Shown here in pieces: positions 5,607 through 5,626 of a stretch of DNA of 5,626 nucleotides (position 1 is the stretch's first letter; the number at the start of each line of letters is the position of its first letter). The notes under the pieces were generated by a model that saw nothing but the letters and a program-made list of their open reading frames with translations, was not told where the DNA came from and searched no databases. Source of the stretch: an uncultured Prevotella sp. Its GTDB lineage: Bacteria; Bacteroidota; Bacteroidia; Bacteroidales; Bacteroidaceae. The stretch covers positions 1-5,626 of the forward strand of contig CAMGFM010000098.1 of the NCBI GenBank assembly GCA_946055365.1, given 5' to 3'. A program made the translations under genes and the position numbers.

Positions 5607-5626
5607 AGGTCAATATGTTTATCGTT
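5607..5626 (-). other. Start of the citD leader, cut by the window edge
   Basis: Only 20 AT-rich bases precede the citD ATG on its strand (AACGATAAACATATTGACCT). No Shine-Dalgarno and no full promoter can be identified. Whether citD opens the operon or follows another gene, such as a citrate transporter, cannot be decided here. Confidence 0.4.

Overview
The window carries one minus-strand operon that encodes a complete ATP-independent citrate lyase together with its maturation enzymes. In transcription order, from the right edge to the left, the genes are citD (gamma subunit, acyl carrier), citE (beta subunit, citryl-ACP lyase), citF (alpha subunit, citrate:acetyl-ACP transferase), citX (prosthetic-group transferase), and a single 593-residue gene that fuses CitC (citrate lyase ligase) to CitG (triphosphoribosyl-dephospho-CoA synthase). 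All five are intact and were recognised from conserved family motifs. No plus-strand gene is supported.

How they work together: CitG makes 2'-(5''-triphosphoribosyl)-3'-dephospho-CoA. CitX attaches its phosphoribosyl-dephospho-CoA part to a serine of CitD (Ser13 here). CitC acetylates the prosthetic thiol using acetate and ATP. CitF exchanges acetyl for citryl, and CitE cleaves citryl-ACP to oxaloacetate and acetyl-ACP. Net reaction: citrate to acetate plus oxaloacetate. No citrate transporter, CitA/CitB-type regulator or oxaloacetate decarboxylase lies within the window; they may lie to the right of citD or elsewhere.

Layout: 1-284 is non-coding and holds a 21-22 bp tandem repeat array plus inverted repeats. 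316-2097 is the citC-citG fusion, 2098-2220 a 123-nt gap, 2221-2763 citX, 2773-4335 citF, 4332-5222 citE (overlapping citF by 4 nt), 5223-5324 a 102-nt A-rich gap, and 5325-5606 citD. Only 20 nt of citD upstream sequence is present, so the operon promoter is probably outside the window.

Organism: probably a fairly GC-rich member of the Bacteroidales, perhaps Prevotella-like. The reasons are frequent ATA isoleucine codons despite the GC-rich sequence, mostly absent Shine-Dalgarno motifs with A-rich leaders, and AAGTGCCACTTT-type intergenic repeats that I associate with that group from memory. This assignment is inferred, not proven.

The most notable points are the CitC-CitG fusion, which changes the familiar gene order to citD-E-F-X-(C-G), and perfect inverted repeats that overlap or closely follow the stop codons of citD, citX and the fusion gene, exactly the three genes not tightly coupled to a downstream gene.
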